A stretch of 64,000 nucleotides of DNA from Hofstenia miamia. Lineage: Eukaryota > Xenacoelomorpha > Acoela. A program made the translations under genes and the position numbers. This document shows, one piece after another, positions 24,484-34,810 of the stretch. Within the stretch, counting starts at the first letter, position 1, and each line of letters opens with the position of its first letter. The stretch covers positions 2,858,857-2,922,856 of the forward strand of contig SCFE01000010.1 of the NCBI GenBank assembly GCA_004352715.1, written 5' to 3'. The notes under the pieces are model-generated. The model did no database searches. It had not been told where the DNA came from and saw only the letters and a program-made list of their open reading frames with translations.

Positions 24484-25320
24484 GTGGAGGATGTTACATT
24501 AGGTGATGATTTCCTGACAAAAAATGGATGTGTAATAAATTATGCTGACAGAACAATCAAAGTACAGGAAGAGGAAATTGAAATGAAAGAACAAGAAGGA
24601 AAGCTGTCAATGATAGTCTTTGAATTGGAGGAAGATATAAAATTGCAACCATATCAATGGAGCATGCATTGAGTGAAAACAGAAGATATGATAACAGCAG
24701 ATATAATGATCTACAACAACAAAGGGATAAATTCAAAGAGAGTGTTGATGCCGTCAAGTGTGTGATAAAAAATGGCAGAGGAAAAGTCCCAATACTTAAT
24801 GCAATGAATCAGAATATCAACATGAAGAAAACAAACATATGAATATTTGGACAGTATATCAGATCTAGTATCAAAGCTATTTGGAGAGCAATGGAAGACA
24901 TCATTGAGCAGAGTAGTTTCTATGGTCAACTCAAGGACTTACAAACAAAAACAGGAGGTACTCCACACTGCCAACTTGAGGGCAAGTGGATGAAAACCAT
25001 TGATGTAGCAAGTACTTCCATGGCTGACTTGAGAGCAGAGGGACAAAAGCCAAAGAAGAAGATCAGTATAAAATACCTGAATTGGCTGAAGAGGAATACC
25101 AACACCTGAGCACAGCACAATTACAACAACTTTGAGAGGTGCTAGAGAAACACAAACAAATATTCAACTACAGAGAAATAAGTGTGGGACAAGCAATTGG
25201 CGACACACAAGATCATTACAACAGCAAACAAACCAATAAAACTGCCAGTAAGGCGAGTGCCAGAGCAGATGAAGGATGAATACAACAGGATACTCAATGA
25301 ATTGATTGATAACAAAATAA
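24484..25320 (+). pseudogene. pol: protease end and linker to reverse transcriptase
   Basis: Begins VTLGDDFLTKNGCVINYADR, the C-terminal part of a gypsy-type protease. It continues through several frames into the RT lead, where RRVPEQMKDEYNRILNELID is the usual segment before the first RT motif. Frames change at about 24660, 24840 and 25110 and a TGA lies at 25323, so this part is decayed. A CCAACTTGAGGGCA motif at 24970 and GCTGACTTGAGAGCA at 25022 resemble the downstream minisatellite unit. Confidence 0.6.
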
Positions 25321-25321
25321 T

Positions 25322-26245
25322 ATGACCCAGTGCCCATATGCTGCACCTACAATATTTGTGAAACAGGGAGACAAACACAGGTTATGCATAGACTTCTGGA
25401 AGTTGAATGAAGTAACAAAAAAAGATTCATACCTGCTGCCAAGAATAGAGGACATGCTATATGAAGTGAGCAAACATAAGTACTTCACTTCAGTACACTT
25501 ATGCAAAGCATATTGGTAGGTGAGAATGGAGGAGGAAGACATAGAAAAAACGGCATTCATAACTCCCTACGGCCTATATGAATGGATATATATGGCGTTT
25601 GGTCTCTGCAATGCACCTGCAACATTTCAAAGATACATAATGAAAGTGTTGAAAAATATGAAACACAAGATGGAGGACGGAGTAAATGCATATATTGACA
25701 ACATCATCATGATGAGCAACATGATTGAGGAACACCTGTGGAAATTAGAATGAACATTATCAATCCTCCAAAAAGCCAGCCTGAGGATCAATGGAAACAA
25801 GTGTGACATTTTAAAGGAAAAAATCATATTCTTGGGATGAGTCATTGAAAAAGTGCAAATATACATGAAGGATAATGCAAGAGATATGATCAGGAGAATA
25901 GAGAAACCAAACAACAAGAAGGACATCCAGAGGATGATGGGCTTCTTCAATTATTATGGCACGTTTATCCCCAACATCACAGGGAAGACTGCCAAGATGA
26001 TGTGGCTGATGAGAAAGTCAGTACCATTTATATGGACATGGCAGGAGCAGGAGGAGCTAGACAAGATAAAAGAGGAACTAGCAAAATTGCCATCACTAAA
26101 TACGCCTAATTACAACAAAACATTTATACTGGACTGTGATGCCAGCAAGGTAGCAATTGGAGCAATGCTGGGACAAATAAAAGATGGCAAGGAAGTACCC
26201 ATACAATTCTTTAGTCGCAAATTGAAACCAAGTGAAGAGAACTAA
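25322..26245 (+). pseudogene. pol: reverse transcriptase and start of RNase H
   Basis: Motifs in order: PTIFVKQGDKHRLCIDFWKL (finger/palm), LLPRIEDML, KTAFITPYGLYEW, MAFGLCNAPATFQRY, then YIDNIIM at the active site, where the second catalytic Asp of YxDD is Asn. The connection LMRKSVPFIW leads to RNase H (FILDCDASKVAIGA, with the catalytic Asp; IQFFSRKL). In-frame stops: TAG at 25517-25519, TGA at about 25751 and 25838, TAA at 26243. Both the active-site change and the stops make it inactive. Confidence 0.85.
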
Positions 26246-26524
26246 GGGTCAACTAAATTGGAAATGCTGGCACTGATTGAGAGCATAAAAAAGTTTAGAC
26301 ACTTCCTAATAGGACAGCAATTTAGAGTTCACACTGATAACAGCGGATTGGCATGGCTCTAGAAGTTTTCAGGTGATAAATCAGGAATAGCTAAATGAAT
26401 TCACCTTCATGATTGAACATCAAAGGGGGACACTGCTTATGAACACTGACTTTTGGACTGCACTTCCTGAGTATCAGAGAGATGCAACCAAGGAAGACAG
26501 AGAGAAAAAGCAATTCCAATTTCN

Positions 26525-27174
26525 AATGCAAGAGATATGATCAGGAGAATAGAGAAACCAAACAACAAGAAGGACATCCAGAGGATGATGGGCTTCTTCA
26601 ATTATTATGGCACGTTTATCCCCAACATCACAGGGAAGACTGCCAAGATGATGTGGCTGATGAGAAAGTCAGTACCATTTATATGGACATGGCAGGAGCA
26701 GGAGGAGCTAGACAAGATAAAAGAGGAACTAGCAAAATTGCCATCACTAAATACGCCTAATTACAACAAAACATTTATACTGGACTGTGATGCCAGCAAG
26801 GTAGCAATTGGAGCAATGCTGGGACAAATAAAAGATGGCAAGGAAGTACCCATACAATTCTTTAGTCGCAAATTGAAACCAAGTGAAGAGAACTAAGGGT
26901 CAACTAAATTGGAAATGCTGGCACTGATTGAGAGCATAAAAAAGTTTAGACACTTCCTAATAGGACAGCAATTTAGAGTTCACACTGATAACAGCGGATT
27001 GGCATGGCTCTAGAAGTTTTCAGGTGATAAATCAGGAATAGCTAAATGAATTCACCTTCATGATTGAACATCAAAGGGGGACACTGCTTATGAACACTGA
27101 CTTTTGGACTGCACTTCCTGAGTATCAGAGAGATGCAACCAAGGAAGACAGAGAGAAAAAGCAATTCCAATTTC
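26525..27174 (+). repeat. Assembly duplication of 25874-26523
   Basis: After the N at 26524, 650 bp of RT/RNase H sequence repeats with no visible difference. Exact repetition beginning precisely at a single N indicates an overlap that was not merged. Confidence 0.85.
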
Positions 27175-27747
27175 TACCACACACAGAGTATGAGGGACTT
27201 CCAGAGATGAACGTGCATAAGAAAGTACAAGCAATGGTACCAATCACAATAAAAGAGGAGATATCAGGGCTCAAAATTGTAGAAAAACAGAAGGATGACT
27301 TGATATTAAGCAAAATCATAAGAAAATTACAAGAACCAAGTGTGAAACTATCAAAGTTAACTGTGAGTTACTATGAGAGGTACAGATGGAAAAGGAACAT
27401 GAATGGACTCCTATATGTGGAAGGACAAACCAATAGAATAGCAATACTAGAATACTTTAAATGTGAACTAATAAGGAAAATCCATGAGAAGGGCCATTTG
27501 GGCATCACACAGACAGAGAATATGTTCAACACAAGATTTTTCATGACAGCAATATGGAATTTCACAGAAGAAATCATCAACAAATGTACAGAATGTCCTC
27601 TCCACAATAAACAACAATTTCCAACACAGAGGACACTGCTAGAAAAGATCATAGTGATGAAACTGAATGAGATTGTACATATAGATTTGGAAATGTTGTC
27701 AAAAGATGAGGAGGAGTACCAGTACCTCTTAGTGATGGTGGACAACT
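27060..27747 (+). CDS. pol: integrase N-terminal zinc domain and first catalytic Asp
   Basis: Open for 229 codons up to the N at 27748. Contains the HHCC zinc-binding module: HEKGH then KCTEC about 35 residues later. It ends in VHIDLEMLSKDEEEYQYLLV with the first catalytic Asp. Upstream it follows from the RNase H end (HTDNSGLAWL, then TAG) with TGA codons at two probable tryptophans around 27047-27067. It is repeated after 27748. Confidence 0.8.
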
Positions 27748-27748
27748 N

Positions 27749-28471
27749 TGATAAATCAGGAATAGCTAAATGAATTCACCTTCATGATTGAACATCAAAG
27801 GGGGACACTGCTTATGAACACTGACTTTTGGACTGCACTTCCTGAGTATCAGAGAGATGCAACCAAGGAAGACAGAGAGAAAAAGCAATTCCAATTTCTA
27901 CCACACACAGAGTATGAGGGACTTCCAGAGATGAACGTGCATAAGAAAGTACAAGCAATGGTACCAATCACAATAAAAGAGGAGATATCAGGGCTCAAAA
28001 TTGTAGAAAAACAGAAGGATGACTTGATATTAAGCAAAATCATAAGAAAATTACAAGAACCAAGTGTGAAACTATCAAAGTTAACTGTGAGTTACTATGA
28101 GAGGTACAGATGGAAAAGGAACATGAATGGACTCCTATATGTGGAAGGACAAACCAATAGAATAGCAATACTAGAATACTTTAAATGTGAACTAATAAGG
28201 AAAATCCATGAGAAGGGCCATTTGGGCATCACACAGACAGAGAATATGTTCAACACAAGATTTTTCATGACAGCAATATGGAATTTCACAGAAGAAATCA
28301 TCAACAAATGTACAGAATGTCCTCTCCACAATAAACAACAATTTACAACACAGAGGACACTGCTAGAAAAGATCATAGTGATGAAACTGAATGAGATTGT
28401 ACATATAGATTTGGAAATGTTGTCAAAAGATGAGGAGGAGTACCAGTACCTCTTAGTGATGGTGGACAACT
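27749..28471 (+). repeat. Assembly duplication of 27025-27747
   Basis: After the N at 27748 about 720 bp repeat, differing at one noticed base (CCAACA versus ACAACA around 27622 and 28345). The second copy continues into the rest of integrase, so it is the true junction. Confidence 0.85.
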
Positions 28472-28496
28472 CACCAAATATGCTAAGCTAGTCGCA

Positions 28497-29504
28497 GTGG
28501 AGAACACAATGGCTGAAACAACTGCCAACATAGTAATGAAAGAATGGATCCTAAAGTTCAGGCCAATGGAGATGATAATCACGGATAAGGGACCACAATT
28601 CAAGAGCAACCTGTTCCAAGAAATGGCATGTCTACTGGAAGTCATAAGCAAAAGAATTAGAGCATATCACCCACAAGCAAACAGGGCAGTGGAGAGACTG
28701 AATAGAACTTTGATAAAATTGATTAGAGTCACAACCTCAAGAGTAGGAGGACGCAAATGGAGGGAGGTAATTGAAATTATTGAGTATTTCTATAATACAT
28801 CTGTACATTCAACAACTGGGATAACACCATTCAAAGCCATGTTCAGAAGGGAGGCAGTGACGCCATTATCAATGCAGTACTTTGCCTATAGTGGAAAGTT
28901 AGACAACCAATGTGTGGATCAACTGAGAAAACAGATAATGGTGATACATGAGACAATGTGTCATAACACAAAGAAATCAGCCATGAGACAACAGTGTAAC
29001 TACAACAAAAAAATTTACAGTCACACGCACAAACTAGGCAACACAGTTTATGCATTCACACCCATGAAACTAACTGATACAAACCAGGTCCAAAAGTTAA
29101 AAACAGTATGGTCAGGTCCATATAAAATAATGCAAGTATTACCAAATAACAAGTATATGTTAAACAACAACAACAGATTACTGCACTTCCAAAACTTGAA
29201 ACAGGCAATGGCAAATATTGAAGAATTGATATTAAATGAAAAAATAAGTCGTATTAATGATAATGAGGTTATATATGATATGAATGACTTAGATAGTCTG
29301 CTGGAGGAAGGCTTCAACAAAGAATTTGAAGTAAACATTGGTAATGAGGACAAACAGAGAAGAGTGCTGCCAAGATGCACAGCAAGAGATAAATATATAT
29401 ATGACCCTGAAATATGGGATCTAAACTTATTGTCTGAATTTAGGAAAATCAAAAAAGATGCAACAGCCATTGAGGAAGAGAGTGCACTGAAACCAAAGAA
29501 CTGA
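28497..29504 (+). CDS. pol: integrase core, GPY/F domain and C-terminal extension
   Basis: Open frame of 335 codons. MIITDKGPQFKS carries the second catalytic Asp and YHPQANRAVERLNRTL the Glu of D,D35E. The segment VWSGPYKIMQVLPNNKYML is the GPY/F module of many Ty3/gypsy integrases. An acidic tail of about 110 residues follows and ends at a TGA. One TAG at 28489 separates it from the zinc domain in the same frame. No chromodomain was recognised. Confidence 0.85.
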   Translation: MENTMAETTANIVMKEWILKFRPMEMIITDKGPQFKSNLFQEMACLLEVISKRIRAYHPQANRAVERLNRTLIKLIRVTTSRVGGRKWREVIEIIEYFYNTSVHSTTGITPFKAMFRREAVTPLSMQYFAYSGKLDNQCVDQLRKQIMVIHETMCHNTKKSAMRQQCNYNKKIYSHTHKLGNTVYAFTPMKLTDTNQVQKLKTVWSGPYKIMQVLPNNKYMLNNNNRLLHFQNLKQAMANIEELILNEKISRINDNEVIYDMNDLDSLLEEGFNKEFEVNIGNEDKQRRVLPRCTARDKYIYDPEIWDLNLLSEFRKIKKDATAIEEESALKPKN

Positions 29505-29639
29505 GGAGATGACAATGTCAAACCCATGGAGAAGAATATGAAGACAGTCTCAAAGCAGACGTCCAATAGAAGACAGAAGGGACCAGAACCAACCCTCAAT
29601 TAATCAGAGGCGCAGAGTGAGAAGGTGTGCTAGTAGTCC

Positions 29640-29975
29640 CCAAGGCTGACTCAAGGGCAGGGAGACCAAAACACACAATGCCTCTCCCACTGGAGATCTG
29701 TACCACTGATTCAAGGGCAAGCAGAGAACCAGTGAACATCCCAGAGATCTGCACTGCTGATTTGAGGGCACACAGAGAACTGGTGAAAAGCAGCACAACC
29801 TTCCCTCCAGTCAACCCTGCTGATTTGAGGGTGGTGTGACCATTGGAGTTCCAGGGGAAGATAAGAGTGGGTGAAGAACTGTGCATATACAAAAGCAATT
29901 TGAGGCTAACATATTGATGGAACCCACATCTGGTCAATTGCTGAAAGTGACAACTGTGAGCTGATTTGAGGGCGA
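29640..29975 (+). repeat. Degenerate minisatellite, GCTGAYTYRAGGGCA units
   Basis: The core recurs at about 29645, 29705, 29757, 29818 and 29960, spaced roughly 55-60 bp except the last, often followed by CAGAGAAC. Two more degenerate units lie at 24970 and 25022. It lies between pol and the third frame, and no long open frame crosses it without stops. Confidence 0.6.
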
Positions 29976-29985
29976 CTCAGTTGAA

Positions 29986-30867
29986 ATGATCAGCATGGAC
30001 TCACTTGATGGTGAGCTGAGCACCAGTAGACCATTACAGATTACACAGCTACACGCCCCCTCTAATAGCACATCTGGGAGAACAGTGCATTCAAAAGATA
30101 GACAGAAAAGGATGTTGAAAATAGATGGTGAAACCCTGCACCTGTATTTCATGGGAACAACAAAGATGAGAACTAATGCATATCAAAAACTGTCACTGGA
30201 AACTAAGAGTCACATACAAAAAATAGCAAAGACAGAGGGCAGCAATGTACTGATAGTACTCAATGTACAGAAAAGACCAATGGTCAATACAATTATAAGT
30301 TATCAGAGAGAACTGGACAAGATGGTGGAACAGCCATATATCCCAAGTGATCATGGCATATATAGACCAGATTATGAAAATACTGGAAATTAACATTGAT
30401 AAAGATAACCTCACGATTATTCACATCCTAAAGGAAAAAGAATATAACAAAAATTTGGAGAAGCAGCTAGACCAAACTCTAAGAATGGTGAGAGTACAGG
30501 GCATAAGAGTGGTCATCATCAGAAGAACAACAGTCAAAGAATTACCACAGTTCCTAAGAGAACTAGAGATACAGGTAGAGAACATATTTTTATGGGAGAA
30601 AATAATGACAGAAGCAAGAATTGTGAATTAATTCATCTAGACCTACAGATTGACTACTGGGTAGCCTACTGTAGATTAATGGTGGACCCATATATTGCCA
30701 TCAATTTATTTAAACAGGTGAAAATGATAGAGATGACAATGCATGCAGAGGGTGTGGAAAAGGCATACACACTTTTCATCAAGTGCAGCCTCATGCAAAG
30801 GCAGGAACACATAAAGAGAATACAAGAAATATGGAACAAGATGAAGCTACAAATAGTATTCAGTTAA
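29986..30867 (+). pseudogene. Third frame downstream of pol, unidentified
   Basis: Three overlapping pieces: 29986-30393 (135 codons, SKDRQKRMLKIDGETLHLYF), 30347-30631 (94 codons) and 30592-30867 (91 codons, WVAYCRLMVDPYIAINLFKQ). Two frameshifts would join them into one product of roughly 290 residues. It is charged, with no signal peptide, membrane anchor or zinc knuckle, so it does not look like an envelope gene. It could be an accessory protein or displaced gag capsid sequence; neither can be shown. It ends as the 3' LTR remnant begins. Confidence 0.45.
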
Positions 30868-31001
30868 TTCAATTAAAAGAAGATTAGCAGAAATATATAC
30901 AATAAATAGCTAACATGAGTACATCCCTACCTGTGGTTGATGTGAAACAATAGCTTAAAGAATCATTTAACCTACATCAATGCTTGGTAGTGGATGCTAC
31001 A
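30850..31001 (+). repeat. 3' LTR remnant (last 150 bp)
   Basis: Matches 22459-22610, including AGATTAGCAGAAATATATAC and the terminal ATGCTACA, with scattered substitutions. The first roughly 1000 bp of the LTR are missing, although the target duplication after it is intact. Confidence 0.8.
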
Positions 31002-31067
31002 ATGTTACATGTAGAAATAATGGAAAAAACAATTACAAAATGGCATTTATTCTTTTCAAAAAGTTAA

Positions 31068-31640
31068 TTATTTACAAAACTGTAATATGATATGCTTTCT
31101 TTTGCCTTGCATAAATACTAAATCATCTTCTTGAAAAAGTTTTTTGCCTATCAAGTGTTTGTAATTCTCGCAAATTACATCTCCATAGCATTTGGGTAGA
31201 AAATAGTAGAATCCATTCTTGAGCTTAACTTTTAATACACATCCATATTTTGTTTTTAGCTGTACCACATCTGTTATTGTAAGCCAAACTTTCTTTGGTA
31301 AATTGCTAGCCAAACATGCGCTTGCAAAGGTACACTGTGAATTGACATTTTTTAAACACTGCAAAACATTATCAGTGTTGTCATGTGTTATAAAACTTTT
31401 ATTATTAACTGATCATGTCTTCTCTTTTGCTGGTGGTGATTCTTTTCTTTAATAGGTGTTGGTGTTGGGATTGCTTCTTGTGTTAGAGGGTTGTAGGTTT
31501 GAGGTGGACTAGTGAATAACTCATTGATAAGATTGCCAAGAGATCCATTTATTGGTGTTTCAATAGACATTACACTTGTATGCTGAGTTTTTAGAGGAGG
31601 AATTTCACAACAAGGAAAAATAATGAATTTATCCAGCAAT
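31068..31640 (-). pseudogene. Polinton 1 small gene (TKYG/FLPKCY family), copy 3
   Basis: The 3' 98 codons (31364-31068) are intact: KKVWLTITDVVQLKTKYGCV, FYYFLPKCYGDV, ending HIILQFCK. An upstream 83-codon piece (31640-31388), rich in proline, threonine and lysine, probably belongs to the same gene but is separated by a stop or frameshift. It is the best preserved of the three copies in the window. It lies just inside the right TIR, reading away from it, mirroring copy 2 near the left TIR. The OB-like nature is inferred. Confidence 0.5.
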
Positions 31641-32531
31641 TTACAATTAATATATAGACAGGACTATCCAATAGGAATAAAATCACGTGATTTATAACCA
31701 AGGAGAGTAAATTAGTAGAAACACACATCATGTATATAACCAAAATAAAGTGTTTTAGAACTCAAATTCTTTGTAAAATGCCTTACTTTCAATTAATACA
31801 TCATATTTATTGTATAAGTTGGTTCATGCATTTACAATTTTTTAACTAACAATTGAGTGAGAAACTATGAATTATGTACTGATTTTCTGCTTGTTAATGA
31901 ATAATGCAAAATATTTAGTATTAAGATTCATCTGTCTTTACATTGAGCCATGTAGTTTCTTATTTCATATCAGAGTACATGAACTATGTGTTTTACAATA
32001 GCATTCACTACTATTAATTTTAGCAGACTGCTATGGAATCAGTGAAATGATTTTGCCTTTTGTTCAAGTTTACACATCATATGCAGTTTTTTCAACAAAG
32101 TAGGTAGAGTTTAAACCATGTTTCAAGTTGATTTAAGACAGTTTCACTTTCAAAAAGACTTGTTTATCACTATATAACAATAAAGAACAATACAAATTAG
32201 TGATAGGTCAAAGATTGAAGGCATTACTTTTTGGTTTCAAAAAAATCTACACACAAAATAACAAGGTATGTTGACATATAATTGTTTGCTAACCTATACA
32301 TATTATAATATTTCACATTTAATTGAGTACATTTTTAAAAATTTCCATTTTAAACTAAATTATACACATTGATTTTTGCTACATTTAATATTTTGTTTAA
32401 TTGTATACAGTTTAAATTTTTCTATTTGTGTGTATATCACACATCTGTATTTTGTGCGTGTGCATAATAAAATATTTACAAAACATTTATTTGTTTAGAA
32501 TGGTGAACGCATTACAGGGTTTACAAATTTA

Positions 32532-32714
32532 ATGAATGGAGATGATATCTATGGAAAAAATCGTCAACTTATATATTTTTTAAAAACAAACACAAACTTT
32601 CAAAATAATTCACGTTTCTTCTCTGGTGTTAAATATTTCATTTTATGTGTATCTCATTTTTATTTTGCCTGCTTGACTGCTTTTATTATCATTGCATTAG
32701 TAAGGAGATGCTGA
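32532..32714 (+). CDS. Putative 60-aa membrane protein in Polinton TIR (right)
   Basis: Counterpart of 17578-17760: same length and ATG, begins MNGDDIYGKNRQLIYFLK, and has a hydrophobic segment FILCVSHFYFACLTAFIIIA followed by RRC. The arms differ at about eight residues while both frames stay open, a mild hint of constraint. Function unknown. Confidence 0.3.
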   Translation: MNGDDIYGKNRQLIYFLKTNTNFQNNSRFFSGVKYFILCVSHFYFACLTAFIIIALVRRC

Positions 32715-32885
32715 GTCAACCCATTGAACATTGCATATAGAAAAATTTTTGATGTGTGAAATTAGCATTGTGAGGTAGTTTGCTTCATAACATAAAAAAG
32801 TTAGTGGAAATTGACATCTTGGCAACATGGAGTGGGTTATAAGCCTATATACATTTTTTGTATTATCTCTATTTCCATCATATAT

Positions 32886-32973
32886 TGTTTAACAAATAAC
32901 ACCTTACACTCATTGTTAGCAATTATAGTTTATCTGTAAATGGTGTTTTACTACATACAGGTGATGTGGTTTA
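32886..32973 (+). pseudogene. Major capsid protein fragment embedded in right TIR
   Basis: Two frames match the capsid gene of Polinton 2 in order: CLTNNTLHSL and, after a one-base shift, NYSLSVNGVLLHTGDVV. This corresponds to about 30 residues near position 95-125 of that protein. Confidence 0.75.
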
Positions 32974-33681
32974 ATATTTTGCTTTATTTGTACATGTTTC
33001 AGGATCAACAACAAGATGATTTTATATATTCTCTGGTGAAAATGATCTCTGTTTCAGTGCTACATTACAAAAATAAAAAGTTAATTCTCCACTAGTGTAA
33101 ATGGTTTAAAAATTTTTTAAGGTAAAGCAAATTATTATTAGTGTTTTAAATTAAACCCAGTTTTAGTTCACTGTGATTAGCTTGCTAGAGAAATACAATG
33201 GTGCACATGCTAATTTGTGTTAATTCTTGATTGATGAGTTCCCATGGTAACAGATGAGAGAGAAGAACAGAGTTTACACATTTCTCTGACATTGTATATT
33301 ACACAGGGGGATGAAAGCAAGTTTTGGCATAAAAAACTGTAATGAGGAATTATGAGGAAAATAGATAGTGGACCATGTTAATTCTCAATAGATGATTCCC
33401 ATTATTATGCACAATGGGAAAAGCAGACATTGAATTATGCCTGCTGTTATCTATCACTCTGTCATGCTCTTTGCTAAAATTTCACGTCATGTGGTTGAAT
33501 AAAATGAATTGATGTTTTGAAGGTGGTTTTAACATTGAAGTGAAACTGATTAACCATTTCCAAAAAAAAATTTTACACATTAATATATATTCATTGATGT
33601 ATTATCTCTTTACTTCATACATGTAAATTATATATAAGCTTTTGATTAAAACTATTAAAAGTCAAAATGTTTTAATCACTT

Positions 33682-33864
33682 TTGCAATTGATTGAATTGA
33701 CTAATGAGAATTATTTAGACACAATAATTTTTTTAACTAATGTTGCGAATTACAAACTTAAATTTATTTTAAATCAAATGAAGATAAACAATGTGAAAAA
33801 GTTGATAAAAGCTGTGAAATTTGGAAAATCTGAGTACAGTGTATGCAGCCATATAACATTATAA
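33682..33864 (+). other. 60-codon TIR open frame (right arm)
   Basis: Identical product to 16270-16452 on the left arm; see there. Not claimed as a gene. Confidence 0.2.
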
Positions 33865-34810
33865 AAAGCAAGTAAGAGTGAAAAAACGTCGGAAAAGTTG
33901 ATAAAAGATGAATCAGTCACCAAATGTGTACAACCCCAAAAAAAATCAAATAAATCAAAAAAGAAGTGTAAAGAAAAGATTGCCATTTAAAAGTTGGTAA
34001 AAGATGTAACAATCTACAAATGTATATAATTATATTTGAAAAATGCATGTGTGTCTATAAATTATATTAATAAATAACATTACATGTAAACATTTTAGGA
34101 GGTGAATTTTGGTTTTATACATAACCCTCTTTCTGAAAATGTAGGTTGCTCTTACTATGTATTTGCTATTAAGTATAGCAAATACTTTCCCAGCAAAATG
34201 AATTAAACATGTGAATTTTACAAAATGGAAAAATAGGGTATCTCTTGAAAACGAAATTGTAGTCTTTGCATGTTTGTGTCTTTATACAAAAAACATGGAA
34301 AATTTTTATGGAACATAGTCATTAGCATGATATTGCAAAATGAGGTGTAAACAACATGATACAATAAACATGTTAATAGGGTATATTGACAAAAGCAAAA
34401 GTTTTCCCAAATAACATTGTATGTGCAATCATCTGAAATCATGGAAAAAGCAAGGCATAGTGTGTGATAATGAGGTATATTAACAAAATGCAATGTAATG
34501 TATGCAAGTGAGTGTGATATACCCATGTATATTAACATGAAATGAAATTAGTCATATAAAACCAAAAATGTATGTAAATGTAAATTGGCCCCAACATGTA
34601 AATGAATCACAACAAAATCAATTAAAAAAGGATTGCAAATCAATTAGCACTTGTCAAAAATACATTAGTAGCTGTCAAAAAAAACTGATGATTCACTAAT
34701 TAAATCATCTTCACCAATATTCACGGTCTGTCATGTGACATGTGACATCATGAGCTCTTGACTAATCAGAATTGTTTTTGTGGACTCTTCTTTGAAACCC
34801 CTTTACTACT

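Larger units (their letters stand above)
21464..31001 (+). mobile_element. Ty3/gypsy-like LTR retrotransposon inserted in Polinton 1
   Basis: Ends TGTAGCAT...ATGCTACA, a perfect 8-bp terminal inverted repeat, with a 4-bp duplication ATGT. Order on the plus strand: 5' LTR, primer site, nucleocapsid-like gag remnant, aspartic protease, reverse transcriptase, RNase H, integrase with GPY/F motif, then an extra frame. The PR-RT-RH-IN order and GPY/F motif are diagnostic of Ty3/gypsy. The 3' LTR is reduced to its last 150 bp. Multiple stops in RT/RNase H, a 1-kb gap and two assembly duplications (26525-27174 and 27749-28471) complicate it. Confidence 0.85.
13527..34810. mobile_element. Polinton 1 (Maverick), nested and degenerate
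   Basis: The element starts AGTAGTAAAGGGG and ends with the inverse, CCCCTTTACTACT, flanked by a perfect 6-bp target duplication. The AG...CT ends, 6-bp duplication and very long TIRs match Polintons. Total span is 21.3 kb, of which about 9.5 kb is an inserted gypsy-like element and others are LTR pieces and assembly duplications. Between the TIRs, only about 3.5 kb of Polinton-type DNA remains (18672-21463 and 31006-31710), with decayed small genes. Polymerase, integrase, ATPase and protease were not found, so this copy is non-autonomous. Confidence 0.85.
31711..34810. repeat. Right TIR of Polinton 1 (about 3.1 kb)
   Basis: The inverse of 13527-18671 without LTR A. Similarity starts at ATTAGTAGAAACAC (31711) and runs to the element end CCCCTTTACTACT at 34810. 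No N join falls in this arm, so 3.1 kb is the better estimate of TIR length. Confidence 0.85.

Noticed and set aside
25322-28491. G-to-A hypermutation of the gypsy-like element (D to N in RT, W to stop).
   Set aside because: Other lesions are C-to-T (CAG to TAG) or transversions, the active-site change fits a CpG, and there are too few sites to judge by eye.
25874-28491. Tandem duplication of RNase H and integrase domains as a novel pol arrangement.
   Set aside because: Both duplicates start exactly at a single N and are essentially identical; an assembly overlap is far more likely.
29986-30867. Third frame of the gypsy-like element as an envelope gene.
   Set aside because: No signal peptide, membrane anchor, cleavage site or cysteine pattern is visible.
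16270-33864. Identical 60-codon frames MQLIELT... in both TIRs as a conserved gene.
   Set aside because: The DNA itself is identical between the arms there, so identity gives no evidence of selection, and the 14632 variant diverges after 20 residues.
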